A stretch of DNA of 64,000 nucleotides from Lysinibacillus parviboronicapiens. Its GTDB lineage: Bacteria; Bacillota; Bacilli; Bacillales_A; Planococcaceae. Where the stretch lies: positions 1-64,000 of the forward strand of contig NZ_PYWI01000021.1 of the NCBI RefSeq assembly GCF_003049575.1, read 5' to 3'. The translations under genes were made by a program, and so were the position numbers. Below the pieces are notes generated by a model. It saw nothing but the letters and a program-made list of their open reading frames with translations, searched no databases and had not been told where the DNA came from. Positions 1 to 9,221 of the stretch are shown here, in pieces; positions within the stretch are counted from its first letter, which is position 1, and each line of letters starts with the position of its first letter.

Positions 1-81
1 AGATCCTGGACTGAGCGAAGCGAGGGAAGCAGCTCGACCCCGCCCGCGGAAAGCGTCCGCCCGTAGTGGAAATCAACGGCT
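1..81 (-). repeat. Dispersed GC-rich repeat, copy 1
   Basis: This GC-rich stretch stands out from its AT-rich surroundings. Read on the minus strand it contains the core GCGGACGCTTTCCGCGGGC preceded by TTGATTTCCACTACG. The same pattern recurs on the plus strand near 26790-26850 and, more diverged, near 21475-21500. It is non-coding and probably continues beyond the window start. Function is unknown. Confidence 0.6.
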
Positions 82-109
82 TTACTTTATTTCATTGTAA
101 AAGAAAAAA

Positions 110-183
110 GACTGTAGGCAAACTCAATTCATTGAGTTTGTCTACAGTCTGAACAGATCTCCTTTTAGGAGATTTGTTTTTTT
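110..183 (+). terminator. Two tandem terminator hairpins
   Basis: The first hairpin pairs GACTGTAGGCAAACTCAAT with its near-perfect complement ending at 149. The second pairs AGATCTCC with GGAGATTT and runs into a seven-T tract at 177-183. They probably end a gene located before the window. Confidence 0.7.
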
Positions 184-526
184 ATAGTCTAGAATAATCT
201 CAAGGCAAGGGAAAAATTAGAATTTACTTGAAGCAAGCATAAATGTTCAAAAGAAGGAAAATAGTATAGTAACGCTAATTTTATGTAGATGGAGGTTGGC
301 ATTAAGTTTAAATATTAACAGAGAAATAAAAATAAATTGATTTATTAGAAAATTTAGTTTAAAATATTTTGCAAAAAATTTTAACTTTTAGCTTGAAAAT
401 TATTTTGAAAGAGTATATCTTAATTAGCAGATAGATTTTTTATTCTGTAATATGAATAAATATCCAATCTGATATTTTCTAGAAATTGGATTATAATACA
501 CAATAAATACAAAGGAGTGTTTAAAT
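184..526 (+). promoter_or_regulatory. AT-rich leader with putative promoter and CodY-like box
   Basis: No gene is visible here. A possible sigma-A promoter for the binding-protein gene is CTGATA (469-474), 17 bp spacer, TATAAT (492-497). The spacer holds ATTTTCTAGAAATT (474-487), which matches the CodY consensus at 12 of 14 positions. CodY control would suit an amino acid importer, but such AT-rich boxes occur often by chance. Confidence 0.4.
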
Positions 527-1327
527 ATGAAGAATAAAATTTTTATACTTATGCTCGTTCTAGTCATCGGTGTACTTGCAGCATGTGGTACAAAAGATGA
601 TAACACAAGTGATACAGGCTCAAACGCTGGTACCGGGACGGAAGAAAAACAAGTAATAAAAGTAGGAACATCTGCTGACTATGCACCATTTGAATATGTG
701 GATGCTGCAAAAGGGGAAGAAATTATTGGTTTTGATATTGATTTAATTAAATTAGTTGGTGAAAAGATTGGTGTAGAAATGCAAGTTCAAGACATGGATT
801 TCAACAGTTTAGTACCAGCTTTACAAGCAGGTAAAATTGACGTTGTTATTTCTGGTATGACACCAAATGAAGACCGCGAAAAAGTTGTGGATTTCTCAGA
901 TAAATACAATGAAACAGAGCAAGTGATCGTTGTGAAGAAGGATAGTGGCATTAAAAAAGAAGCTGACTTAGCTGGCAAAAAAATCGGCGTGCAAACAGCT
1001 TCGATTCAAGAAACTTTAGGAAACACAATTGCGAAAAAGGTAGATGTAGCAGTTGAAGGACGCACTCGTATTCCTGAAATTATTCAAGACATGATGTCTA
1101 AACGTTTAGACGGTGCAATTTTAGAAGGTGGCGTAGCGAAAGGTTATCTTAAAACAAATGATAAATTAGCAGCGTTCCCTGTAGAAGAGCAACCTGAAGA
1201 CTTCAAAGCAATTGCTGTTCCAAAAGGTAGTGACCTTAAAGATAAAATTAACCAAGCTTTAAAGGAATTAGCGGATGAAGGCAAAATTCAAGAACTTGAA
1301 GAAAAATGGTTAGAAAAAGCTGAATAA
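527..1327 (+). CDS. Amino acid ABC transporter substrate-binding lipoprotein, ArtP-like
   Basis: The protein has 266 residues and should be tethered to the outer face of the membrane, delivering an amino acid to the permease encoded next. Residues 1-20 form a lipoprotein signal ending in the lipobox LAAC, with Cys20 as the lipidated residue. A short Ser/Thr/Gly linker precedes a family 3 periplasmic-binding domain with the typical blocks GTSADYAPFEY, GFDIDL, DFNSLVPALQAGKIDVV and SGMT..R...VDFS. As recalled, this pattern is close to Bacillus ArtP (arginine), so a basic amino acid is the best guess for the ligand. The start is supported by AAAGGAGTG 7 bp upstream. A partial hairpin at 1340-1376 separates it from the permease and may lower expression of the membrane genes relative to the abundant binding protein. 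Confidence 0.88.
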   Translation: MKNKIFILMLVLVIGVLAACGTKDDNTSDTGSNAGTGTEEKQVIKVGTSADYAPFEYVDAAKGEEIIGFDIDLIKLVGEKIGVEMQVQDMDFNSLVPALQAGKIDVVISGMTPNEDREKVVDFSDKYNETEQVIVVKKDSGIKKEADLAGKKIGVQTASIQETLGNTIAKKVDVAVEGRTRIPEIIQDMMSKRLDGAILEGGVAKGYLKTNDKLAAFPVEEQPEDFKAIAVPKGSDLKDKINQALKELADEGKIQELEEKWLEKAE

Positions 1328-1339
1328 TTCAATTGAAAT

Positions 1340-1376
1340 GCGATAGCTCTATATAGGGCTATCGCTTGTGCTTTTC
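1340..1376 (+). terminator. Intercistronic hairpin
   Basis: GCGATAGC (1340-1347) pairs with GCTATCGC (1358-1365), followed by a broken T-rich tract. It sits between the binding-protein and permease genes, so it more likely acts as a partial terminator or an mRNA-stabilising hairpin than as a full stop. Confidence 0.55.
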
Positions 1377-1437
1377 TTGTTAACTAAATTCAGACCTCCC
1401 TTAAGGTTTAATCGATAAAAAGAAAGGAGGGAATGCT

Positions 1438-2097
1438 GTGAATTTAGATTTTACAGCTATAATTCCCTCTATTCCTTATATATTAAAAGGAATAGGTGTT
1501 ACACTTCAAATTACAATTGGTGCAACCATCATTGGTTTTATAGTAGGTATATTATTAGCGCTTTGCAAAATTGGTAAGATTACGGCACTTCGCTGGTTTG
1601 CCGATATTTATACGTCAATTTTCCGTGGGACACCGCTTGTCCTACAATTAATGATTATTTACTATGCTGTACCGCAATTATTAGATATTCAGATTGACCC
1701 TGTACCGACCGCAATTATTGCGTTTGGTTTAAACTCTTCTGCCTATATTTCTGAAATTATTCGTGCTGGTATAAATGCAGTCGATAAAGGACAGCAAGAA
1801 GCAGCAATGGCGCTGGGCGTACCTTACAGAAAAATGATGAAGGACATTATTATTCCCCAAGCATTGAAAAATATTTTACCTTCATTAATGAATGAATTTA
1901 TTACATTAAATAAAGAGTCAGCAGTTGTAACCGTTATTAGCGCTCTTGATATTATGCGTCGTGCCTATATTGTAGGTGGAGCAACATATCGCTATCTTGA
2001 GCCATTATTAGTTGCAGGTTTAATCTACTACATTATGACGCTTGTGTTAACGTTCCTTGGTAAACGAATCGAGAAAGGAATGAGAAAAAGTGATTAA
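1438..2097 (+). CDS. Amino acid ABC transporter permease, ArtQ-like
   Basis: This is a 219-residue inner-membrane permease of the polar amino acid HisM/GlnP type. Hydrophobic segments lie around residues 15-45, 60-75, 85-105 and 180-205. The EAA loop that docks to the ATPase is visible as [20 protein letters not shown], followed by [12 protein letters not shown]. The start is GTG with AAAGGAGG 7 bp upstream. Its last 8 bases overlap the ATPase gene, indicating translational coupling. One permease gene implies that a homodimer forms the channel. Substrate is inferred only from the ArtP-like partner. Confidence 0.9.
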   Translation: MNLDFTAIIPSIPYILKGIGVTLQITIGATIIGFIVGILLALCKIGKITALRWFADIYTSIFRGTPLVLQLMIIYYAVPQLLDIQIDPVPTAIIAFGLNSSAYISEIIRAGINAVDKGQQEAAMALGVPYRKMMKDIIIPQALKNILPSLMNEFITLNKESAVVTVISALDIMRRAYIVGGATYRYLEPLLVAGLIYYIMTLVLTFLGKRIEKGMRKSD

Positions 2098-2812
2098 AAT
2101 TGAAGATTTACACAAATCATATGGACAAAATGAAGTTCTAAAAGGGATTTCTACAGGGGTAAAAGAAAAGGAAGTTATCGCCATTATTGGTCCCTCGGGT
2201 TCCGGTAAATCTACTTTTCTTCGTTGCCTGAACCTATTAGAAGAGCCTACTAGCGGTAACATAACAATTGCTGGTGAAGTGTTAACAAATAAAGGAACAA
2301 ACATAATGAAAGTGCGTGAAGAAGTCGGCATGGTATTTCAGCATTTTTACTTATTCCCGCATAAAACAGTGCTTGAAAATTTAACATATGCGCCAATTAA
2401 TGTTAAAGGTGTGGACAAAGCGACAGCGACGAAGAAAGCTGAAGATTTACTAACGCAGGTGGGCCTTTTTGAAAAGCGTAACGAATATCCAAGCCGTCTA
2501 TCTGGTGGCCAAAAGCAACGTGTTGCGATTGCTAGAGCACTTGCCATGGATCCAAAGGTAATGTTATTTGATGAGCCCACTTCAGCACTTGACCCGGAGA
2601 TGGTCAAAGAAGTATTGGCTGTTATGAAAAATCTAGCAGATACAGGAATGACGATGCTAATCGTGACACATGAAATGGGCTTTGCACGTGAAGTAGCAGA
2701 CCGTATTTTATTCCTTGATGGTGGTAAGCTTATTGAGGATGCATCACCTGAAGAGTTTTTCTCAGCACCATCAACACAACGTGCAAAAGATTTCTTAGAA
2801 AAAGTACTATAA
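2090..2812 (+). CDS. Amino acid ABC transporter ATP-binding protein, ArtR-like
   Basis: This 240-residue ATPase powers the importer. Visible motifs are Walker [10 protein letters not shown] (around residue 33), the Q-loop in [10 protein letters not shown], the ABC signature LSGGQ, Walker [14 protein letters not shown] and the switch histidine in VTHEMGFA. The length is typical of the polar amino acid family. The GTG start overlaps the permease stop region and is preceded by AAAGGAATGAG. A strong terminator at 2871-2916 closes the three-gene unit. Confidence 0.92.
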   Translation: MIKIEDLHKSYGQNEVLKGISTGVKEKEVIAIIGPSGSGKSTFLRCLNLLEEPTSGNITIAGEVLTNKGTNIMKVREEVGMVFQHFYLFPHKTVLENLTYAPINVKGVDKATATKKAEDLLTQVGLFEKRNEYPSRLSGGQKQRVAIARALAMDPKVMLFDEPTSALDPEMVKEVLAVMKNLADTGMTMLIVTHEMGFAREVADRILFLDGGKLIEDASPEEFFSAPSTQRAKDFLEKVL

Positions 2813-2870
2813 TTCCAGATTATTGTTTTTTCCTCTAGAGACAGGGTTCTCTATGGCGGAATGAATATAG

Positions 2871-2916
2871 AACGCATTTAGACTTGCTTTATACGAGCAA
2901 CTAAATGCGTTTTTTC
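2871..2916 (+). terminator. Terminator of the amino acid ABC operon
   Basis: AACGCATTTAG (2871-2881) pairs perfectly with CTAAATGCGTT (2901-2911), with an inner CTTGCT/AGCAA arm and a T tract. It lies between convergent genes and may serve both strands. Confidence 0.85.
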
Positions 2917-2921
2917 ATGCT

Positions 2922-3989
2922 TTAATTATGCATGATGTGCACCGGAGGTAAATCAAATTGGTCTGTTAATATTTCAAAATTAAAGAGCTCCTCGATATGA
3001 TATATGCCTGCAGGTTGCTCTTGTTCAAGCATTTTCTGAGCGACAGTTGCGGCTATTTTTGCTGTAACAAAGGATTCATCATTTTCAGCGAAGGTTAACG
3101 ATGCTGAAATTTCTTCCTGCTGTCTTGTTCCTGTAGCCTCAATTTTGATAACACAAATAGGAGAACCAATCTTCATCTTTTGCATGAGGGATGCAAATCT
3201 ATTCTTTAGCCACGGCCATTTTAATAATTTGGATAGATGACTCTTTTGTAACAAGGACACAAGGAGATTGAGCCATTCAATATCAAAGCCCAATCTAGTA
3301 ATGATAGGACTTGCGGGAAAATGTTTAGAAAGTGTGTGTTGATCAGAAAAATTAAATTGATACAAACTACGATTTCCTAGACCTGCGAAATGTACTACGC
3401 GTTTATTGGTAAAATTCTTGATTTCATGGATGTCATTTTGATAAGTGATTGTGTAGCTGCTATTAAGCTGATCTAAAATCCAATGAATAGCAGCTGAGCC
3501 ATGAGAATCTCCTGCCCCGAGTAGGATAGAAATATGAAGTTTTTCCATGGAGGAAAATTGTTGCGCCACATGCATGGCCATTAAATTTGTTAATCCAGGA
3601 GCTAAACCGACACTAAGTATGGCTGTTGTATTGTGTTGCACAGCGACGGGATTTAGCAATTCTAACTTTTGCAAAAAGGAATTGCTAGCTGAAATGTCAA
3701 TATACTTAATCCCTTCTTCAAGGCAACGTTCAGCGAATTCGGTATTTTCTTGCTCTAAGCACATGATGACAAGGGCTATATTGGCTAATTGATGACCATC
3801 AATTTTCTTCGTAACATCCAGTTGAATAGGGGTAGCCATGTTATTTAGCTGTGCACAAAATTGTTTAGCTTTTTCGATATTTCTACCAGCTATCCATAGT
3901 CGATTTGGGTACGTTGCAAGCAATAATTTTGCAATTTTCCCACCGACCTCCCCATAACCACCTACAATTAAAATATTTTCTTTTAGCAT
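2922..3989 (-). CDS. Saccharopine dehydrogenase-like NAD(P)-dependent oxidoreductase
   Basis: The protein has 355 residues. The N-terminus shows a Rossmann dinucleotide-binding loop, ILIVGGYGEVGGKIAKLL, followed by IAGRN, as in saccharopine dehydrogenase-like and trans-acting enoyl-reductase-like proteins. SVGLAPGLTNLMA around residue 130 also fits that superfamily. The substrate cannot be read from the sequence. Its ATG abuts the stop codon of the upstream methyltransferase gene with no gap, so the two are one transcription unit and may act in one small-molecule pathway. The pair is divergent from a LuxR-type regulator that may control it. Confidence 0.75.
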   Translation of the reverse strand: MLKENILIVGGYGEVGGKIAKLLLATYPNRLWIAGRNIEKAKQFCAQLNNMATPIQLDVTKKIDGHQLANIALVIMCLEQENTEFAERCLEEGIKYIDISASNSFLQKLELLNPVAVQHNTTAILSVGLAPGLTNLMAMHVAQQFSSMEKLHISILLGAGDSHGSAAIHWILDQLNSSYTITYQNDIHEIKNFTNKRVVHFAGLGNRSLYQFNFSDQHTLSKHFPASPIITRLGFDIEWLNLLVSLLQKSHLSKLLKWPWLKNRFASLMQKMKIGSPICVIKIEATGTRQQEEISASLTFAENDESFVTAKIAATVAQKMLEQEQPAGIYHIEELFNFEILTDQFDLPPVHIMHN

Positions 3990-4700
3990 TTAAATACCTC
4001 TTTTAGCATGTTCTTTAGTAGCAATTACAGCATCTATCATATGTGATTTAAAATAAGGAATCACTGTTGTAAAACCCACTTCATGCAGTAAATCAACAAG
4101 TGTTTCAATGTTAATTGGGTGAGTAGTTACTCCAAATGATTGCTCAAAACGTTGCCAATCATGTTGAGATATACCATTTTGAAGCATGGAACTTTGCCAA
4201 TGGCGTAGCTGTTGTTTAAAAGTAGGCTCCGTTAAATCAGTATTTATAGATGACAGGAATAATACAGAGCCATCCTTTAAACTTTCTGCAATTTTTTTTA
4301 ACAAAGCCTTCTTTTCATCAAGGCCTTCAAGAAAATGTAATACTAAATGACAAACAGCAATATCGAAGGGTTCATCAATTTTTAATGAATGTATATCAGT
4401 TGAATGCCAATCAATATCGAGTGGAAGATGAAGCTGATTTATAAGTTGTTTGGCTAACTGCAACATGGAGCTTGAAGTATCAACCGCTGTAAATTTGGTT
4501 AATGGAAATGTTCTACCAAGCGTTTGCAGTTCTTGTCCGCCTCCTGCACCAACAATGAGCATGCGTTCCTTACAAGGAACATTTTGAAGCATATTAGTCA
4601 TTAGATCATATATAAGGTCATAGCCTATAATTTTTTGGCGAATGGTTTGTTGATATGTGTAAACAGTTGGATTATGCCAACTTTGCATTTGTGCGGTCAT
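3990..4700 (-). CDS. Class I SAM-dependent methyltransferase
   Basis: The protein has 236 residues from the chosen start. Motif I is LIVGAGGGQELQTLG, the SAM-ribose acidic residue follows in FTAVDTSSSMLQLA, and motif IV-like HLVLHFLEG follows later. This is a Methyltransf_25/12-type fold with an unknown acceptor. The frame is open up to 4784, but AGGAGG sits 6 bp before the ATG at 4700, so the shorter start is preferred. It is followed without spacing by the oxidoreductase gene. A perfect inverted repeat at 4760-4775 lies in its upstream region and could be an operator. Confidence 0.8.
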   Translation of the reverse strand: MTAQMQSWHNPTVYTYQQTIRQKIIGYDLIYDLMTNMLQNVPCKERMLIVGAGGGQELQTLGRTFPLTKFTAVDTSSSMLQLAKQLINQLHLPLDIDWHSTDIHSLKIDEPFDIAVCHLVLHFLEGLDEKKALLKKIAESLKDGSVLFLSSINTDLTEPTFKQQLRHWQSSMLQNGISQHDWQRFEQSFGVTTHPINIETLVDLLHEVGFTTVIPYFKSHMIDAVIATKEHAKRGI

Positions 4701-4759
4701 AAAAAACCTCCTACTAATTTTATTTCTCCAGTACTGATAGCTAACTGTGTTTCTTAGAG

Positions 4760-4775
4760 TTGTACTCTTGTACAA
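4760..4775. promoter_or_regulatory. Operator-like inverted repeat
   Basis: TTGTAC-TCTT-GTACAA is a perfect inverted repeat with 6 bp arms. It lies in the divergent intergenic region between the methyltransferase and the LuxR-type gene, 60 bp before the methyltransferase start. It is probably a dimeric repressor or activator site; the binding protein is unknown. Confidence 0.45.
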
Positions 4776-4919
4776 TATAATCAATAACTATTCTCAATTA
4801 TAAATTTCTATTTAAAATGTACTATCCCATAAATCTGGGGGCATGAGGTTGTCGTTAAGAACTTAATGGGTATCATAAAGATTTAATTTAACGGTGATAT
4901 AAGGAAGGGGGATTAGTTG

Positions 4920-5984
4920 ATGAAAGACATACAGTTTTGGCGAAGAAAATCGAAACAATATTTACAGGAAAGTACGAGTTCAATTGCCTACAGACAATCG
5001 ATGATTGAATTACTTCAAAAGCACGTTAATTTTGATGCGTATTGTTGTACTTTAACAGATTGTCATACGCTTTTTTCAGTCGGTGCAATAACAGAGCACT
5101 CAGTAGAGGCTATTCATCATAAAATAATGTTGTTAGAGTATGAGTCGGCGGATGTCAATAAATATGAGCATTTGGTACAGAGTGGTCAGCTAATAGGCAG
5201 ATTGAGTGACGCTGCCAACCAGCATTTATCACAAAGTTTACGCTTTATAGAGGTACTTCAACCACATGGCTTTAGTGATGAAATAAGAGCAGCGTTGATG
5301 TTTCGAGGGCAATGTTACGGCTTTATAACGCTTTTTAAAAAGGCTAGTAATGTGCAACCACTATTTCAAGATGTTGAACTGGCACAAGTCACTATGCTTA
5401 TTCCAGTAATGGGGGAGGCATTAAAGCAGTACCATCATTTAATTATCGAGGAGCGGTTTCCTACAGAAGAAGGAGAGAAGGGCATTATTATTTTTGATAA
5501 GGAATTAACTATTATGTCCATCAATGCCAAGGCTTCAAATATGCTGTCAATGTTAAGAGAAAACGAACGATTATCACAATCACAATTGCCTAAACCGATA
5601 CAAGCAATGTGTGCCAAACTCTTGGCTGACAAATTGAATTCATATACATCGTTACTTGTACCAATTAAAGATACAGGTTATATGGCAATTCGTGCATCCT
5701 TCCTGATGACGGCTAGCAATGAACAGCAGTTAGCTATCTTTATTAATGAAGCATCTTCCAAAGAAATGCTCGCTTTTTTAATGATGGCCTATAATCTTAC
5801 ATCAAGAGAGAAAGAAGTAGTATTTGAAATTATAAAAGGCATTCCAACAAAAGAGATAGCTCAACATCTTGCTATTTCAAACTACACGGTGCAAGATCAT
5901 TTAAAGGCAATATTTCAAAAAGTCGATGTCACAAATCGATATGAATTAGTATGGAAATTATTTTCGCGATTTCAATTAGACTAA
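4920..5984 (+). CDS. LuxR-family transcriptional regulator
   Basis: The protein has 354 residues. The C-terminal 60 residues form a LuxR/GerE helix-turn-helix, seen as LTSREKEVVFEIIKGIPTKE followed by IAQHLAISNYTVQDHLKAIF. The N-terminal 270 residues show no receiver aspartate pattern and could be a GAF-like sensor domain, so this is not a classical two-component regulator. An in-frame TTG lies one codon upstream (4917), but ATG 4920 is better spaced from AAGGAAGGGG. It is divergent from the methyltransferase/oxidoreductase pair, its most likely target. Confidence 0.8.
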   Translation: MKDIQFWRRKSKQYLQESTSSIAYRQSMIELLQKHVNFDAYCCTLTDCHTLFSVGAITEHSVEAIHHKIMLLEYESADVNKYEHLVQSGQLIGRLSDAANQHLSQSLRFIEVLQPHGFSDEIRAALMFRGQCYGFITLFKKASNVQPLFQDVELAQVTMLIPVMGEALKQYHHLIIEERFPTEEGEKGIIIFDKELTIMSINAKASNMLSMLRENERLSQSQLPKPIQAMCAKLLADKLNSYTSLLVPIKDTGYMAIRASFLMTASNEQQLAIFINEASSKEMLAFLMMAYNLTSREKEVVFEIIKGIPTKEIAQHLAISNYTVQDHLKAIFQKVDVTNRYELVWKLFSRFQLD

Positions 5985-6078
5985 TATAGATGGGTATTGC
6001 TCCCCCTTAAACGGCTCTGCTCATAAAGACAAAGATTTCGTTATATATGTATAATATTTTCAAGTACATACTAATAGT

Positions 6079-6120
6079 AAGGGTTGTATCACAGTTTACC
6101 TTCATTGTGATACAACCCTT
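6079..6120. terminator. Bidirectional terminator
   Basis: GGGTTGTATCACA (6081-6093) pairs perfectly with TGTGATACAACCC (6106-6118), flanked by A and T residues. It sits between the LuxR-type gene and the convergent truncated response regulator. Confidence 0.85.
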
Positions 6121-6122
6121 TA

Positions 6123-6440
6123 TTAATTATTGGCCACGTCTTTATCAAATAGAAGTCGATAACCAAAGCCTCTTACGGTACAAATTTTGGCCGAGTGCCC
6201 AGGGGTGGACTCTAATTTTTTTCTAAGATTACTTATATGCACTTTTAAAGCTTGAGTTTGTCCGATACTCTCTTCCTCCCATATCGACTTATAAAGCTCA
6301 GATGGGTGAAAGGTTTGCTCAGGGTGTTGTGCAAGGAAAAATAGAATTTGAAACTCTTTGGTAGATAGCGCAAGCAATGTATTGCCAATAAACACTTTTC
6401 CTGAATGCACATGAAAGTTAAAATACCCAATATTGTGAGT
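6123..6440 (-). pseudogene. Truncated OmpR-family response regulator (DNA-binding domain only)
   Basis: Only the C-terminal winged-helix domain remains. From GTG 6408-6410 it reads 95 residues, with LALSTKEFQILFFLAQHPEQ, LKVHISNLRKKLE and CTVRGFGYRLL typical of OmpR/PhoB DNA-binding domains. The phosphoacceptor receiver domain is absent. The frame stays open to a stop at 6474-6476. Residues encoded up to about 6435 still look like the first beta strands of the domain, and then similarity ends. On the other strand an SLH protein fragment begins at 6447, so this is a breakpoint of a deletion or inversion. A stand-alone DNA-binding domain cannot be excluded, but there is no good ribosome binding site for GTG 6410. 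Confidence 0.75.
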
Positions 6441-6446
6441 TTCTGA

Positions 6447-8129
6447 GAGGCAGTAGCAAATGCCAAAGAAGCGCTAGTAATAGGCTATGGAATAGGAGTT
6501 AGTGCTACATATGTAACACAAAATCTTACACTACCATTAACAGGTATAGGAGGTACAACGATTAGCTGGACATCCAGTAATCCAACTGTTGTGACAGCCG
6601 GTGGAGTTGTACTACGACCAGTAATAGGTGATAGTTCAGTGATACTAACAGCAACGTTTGTAAAAGGAAATGCCACGGAAACGAAGCAATTTGTTATTAC
6701 GGTGAAAGGTCAAAGTAGTAGCTATCCATCTACGCCTTCATCTGAATCTTCATCAACATCGTCATCTACTGTAGTGGAGATTGTTGTAGATGTAGAGTCG
6801 GGCAATGGTGATACTGTTTCGAAAACAACTATCAAACGAACAAAAGCTGTAAATGGTACTGAAAACGATGATGTGACATTAACTGAAAAAAGTGCAACCG
6901 AAACGATTGCTAAGCTAAAGGAGCAAGCGTCCGATAAAGCACTCATCGTAATTCCGGATGCGCAGGATACAGTAAGTCAAGTCAATGTATCGATTCCGAA
7001 AAACGCATTGTCTATTCTACAAAAGGGTGCAGTGAATCTTGAAATTGCCACAAATAATGTGAGAATTGAAGTGCCTAAAAATTCATTAGACTTGTTTAAT
7101 GATGACCTGTATTTCCGCCTTGTTCCTGTAAAAGAACGGGTAGAACAACAGGAGATAGAGCATCGAGCGAAACAACAAGCACACGTTAAGGAATTAGTAG
7201 GTAGTGCTATCATAGAAATCTTAGGCCGTCCGATGAAGATAGAAACCAATATGCATAATCGGCCTGTAACGTTAACGCTACCTCTTCCAGCTCCACTAAC
7301 AAAAGAACAACTGGATAACTTAGCGATTTTTATTGAGCATAGTGATGGAACAAAAGAGGTTATTCGGGGGAACATCGTAGATTTTGATAAAGGATTGTTT
7401 GGTTTGCAGTTTGTAGTAACTAAGTTTTCGGCATTCTCGATTCTATATTTACCAGAAAACGAGATAGCTATAGAAGAGCCTAGCCTTGTTAAGGGCACAC
7501 ATACACCTTATATTCGAGGTTATGCAGATGGAACCTTCCGTCCTAACGCAAATGTTACACGTGCACAATTGGCGAGTATGATGGCACGTAACTTAACAAA
7601 TAACGACATTCCCAATGCCAATGCAAAATTTACGGATACAGTAACACACGATGCAAAAAATGCCATCGAATATGTGCGGACGGCGGGGTTATTCAATGGT
7701 ACGACAGCTACAACATTTAATCCTAACGGCTTGATTACTCGTGCACAAATGGCAACCGTAGCGGCTCGTTGGATAGAAAAGCAATGTGCAGAAGGTCATG
7801 ACGCCGCATTCTGTACAGCAGTTTCGCCAGGAATCTCATTTAAAGATGTGGAGCCAAGTCATTGGGCAGCAATAGAGATTAGTAAAGTCAGTGGCCTTGG
7901 TATTATGACAGGTGTTAGTGCAGACACCTTTAAACCGAATGATTATTTAACACGTGCACAAGCGGTTAAAGTGCTAAATCAACTATTTACTCGTCAACCG
8001 AAAACACAAGGACTTACCATGAAGTTTTCAGATATACCAAGTAATTATTGGGCTTTCTTTGAAATTCAAGTAGCCTCTATAGTCCATGAGTATACGCTGG
8101 AACAAGGTGTAGAGAAATGGCAGCAATAG
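6447..8129 (+). pseudogene. 5'-truncated surface protein with atrophied Ig-like domain and SLH domains
   Basis: The plus frame opens right after a stop at 6444-6446 and begins inside a domain: AVANAKEALVIGYGIG, then TISWTSSNP and TLTLPLTG-type strands, a pattern typical of atrophied bacterial Ig-like (aBig) repeats. A Ser-rich linker follows near 6715-6775, then a region rich in charged beta strands. At 7490-8100 come SLH modules (YIRGYADGTFRPNANVTRAQ, FNPNGLITRAQMA, FKPNDYLTRAQAVKVLNQLF), which normally bind pyruvylated cell-wall polysaccharide. No signal peptide is encoded, so export and anchoring are impossible as it stands. GTG 6591 is an in-frame start candidate but lacks a ribosome binding site. 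I read this as the 3' part of a once larger gene cut at about 6440. Confidence 0.78.
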
Positions 8130-8168
8130 GCTGTGGAAATCGTATAAGTTCCCTGAAAATTGGTAGAT

Positions 8169-8205
8169 AAGACTAGCCGAAGTTACAGCCTGGGTTAGTC
8201 TTTTT
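8169..8205 (+). terminator. Terminator after the SLH fragment
   Basis: AAGACTAGCC pairs with GGGTTAGTCTT with one mismatch, followed by T residues. Confidence 0.6.
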
Positions 8206-8310
8206 CGCAAACTAGTGGATTTTCGGAGTATGTACTTACAATCGCATTGTTTTTTGCTTATAATAGTAGATGCAGAAGATTTTCTGAATAAGTAGCCACG
8301 AAGTGAGCGA

Positions 8311-9138
8311 TTGCGATTGAAAAAATTATTATACGTAGGTTTCTTTCTTGTCTTTATAGTCATTTTTTTGTACGTAAACAATCACTGGCTGGTTGTAAGT
8401 GAGCATGTATTTGAATCAGAAAAGGTACCAGAAAGCTTTGATGGGCTACGTATTGTACAGATATCAGATTTACATGATGCCCTCTTTGGTGACACGCAAG
8501 AGAAGCTAATAGCAAAGGTTAAGGCGACACAGCCGGACATTATTTTTATTACGGGTGATGTCATAGATAGCAATCGCTATGATTTGGAGCAGAGCTTGCA
8601 GGCAGTTCAAGGGCTAGTTGAATTAGCGGATGTGTATTATGTACTCGGGAATCATGAAGTGGCGACCAATAAGGTTAGTGAAATTTATGAGGCGCTGTCA
8701 TCGTTAGGTGTACATATAATGGCCAATGAATCGACCGTATTAGAGCGCAACGGGGAGCGCTTGGCGATTGTTGGTATTGAAGATCCGTTAATGGGCAGAA
8801 CAACAGAAGAAATGCTGAATCTTGCGACAACATATGTCCCGCAAGATATGCTAAAGCTGTTACTTGCCCATCGACCTGAAGTGTTTAATGTGTATGTAGC
8901 AAGCCGTATTGACCTGGCATTCACAGGGCATGCACATGGTGGACAAATTCGTATCCCTGGACTTGGTGGACTTGTTGCGCCGGGGCAGGGCATGCTCCCG
9001 AAATATACAGCCGGTATTTACGAAGGACAGGAGACAAAAATGGTCGTGAGTCGAGGTTTAGGCAATAGCACTGTACCATATCGGATATTTAATTTACCCG
9101 AAATTGTTGTCATGGAATTAAAGACAAAAAAGAGATAG
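8311..9138 (+). CDS. Membrane-anchored metallophosphoesterase, YkuE/YaeI-like
   Basis: The protein has 275 residues. One N-terminal membrane segment (about residues 7-25) is followed by a calcineurin-like phosphoesterase domain with the metal-binding blocks ISDLHDALFG, FITGDVIDS, VLGNHE and TGHAHGGQIRIPG. It probably hydrolyses a phosphoester at the outer face of the membrane. The start is TTG at 8311 or the in-frame TTG at 8317; neither has a strong ribosome binding site. It lies next to tatC. Bacillus YkuE is, as known, a Tat substrate, but this protein has no twin arginine at its N-terminus, so Sec or spontaneous insertion is more likely. Confidence 0.82.
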   Translation: MRLKKLLYVGFFLVFIVIFLYVNNHWLVVSEHVFESEKVPESFDGLRIVQISDLHDALFGDTQEKLIAKVKATQPDIIFITGDVIDSNRYDLEQSLQAVQGLVELADVYYVLGNHEVATNKVSEIYEALSSLGVHIMANESTVLERNGERLAIVGIEDPLMGRTTEEMLNLATTYVPQDMLKLLLAHRPEVFNVYVASRIDLAFTGHAHGGQIRIPGLGGLVAPGQGMLPKYTAGIYEGQETKMVVSRGLGNSTVPYRIFNLPEIVVMELKTKKR

Positions 9139-9164
9139 TCTCAATTTTGAGACTATCTCTTTTT
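9126..9164. terminator. Bidirectional terminator
   Basis: AAAAAGAGATAGTCTCAA pairs perfectly around a two-base loop with its complement ending in five Ts. It includes the metallophosphoesterase stop codon and lies between that gene and the convergent tatC. Confidence 0.9.
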
Positions 9165-9221
9165 ATGCTCGTAAATGCAATGTCAGACGCGAATTCGACT
9201 TTCTAACAATACGTTTGTAGC

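Noticed and set aside
184-526. T-box or other amino acid riboswitch before the ABC importer
   Set aside because: No T-box GGGTGGNACCGCG motif or other known aptamer core was seen.
6591-8129. Intact gene starting at GTG 6591
   Set aside because: No ribosome binding site or signal peptide, and the homologous domain begins upstream in the same frame, so it is a truncated gene.
8311-8400. Tat signal on the metallophosphoesterase next to tatC
   Set aside because: The N-terminus MRLKKLLYVGFF lacks the twin arginine and the SRRxFLK pattern.
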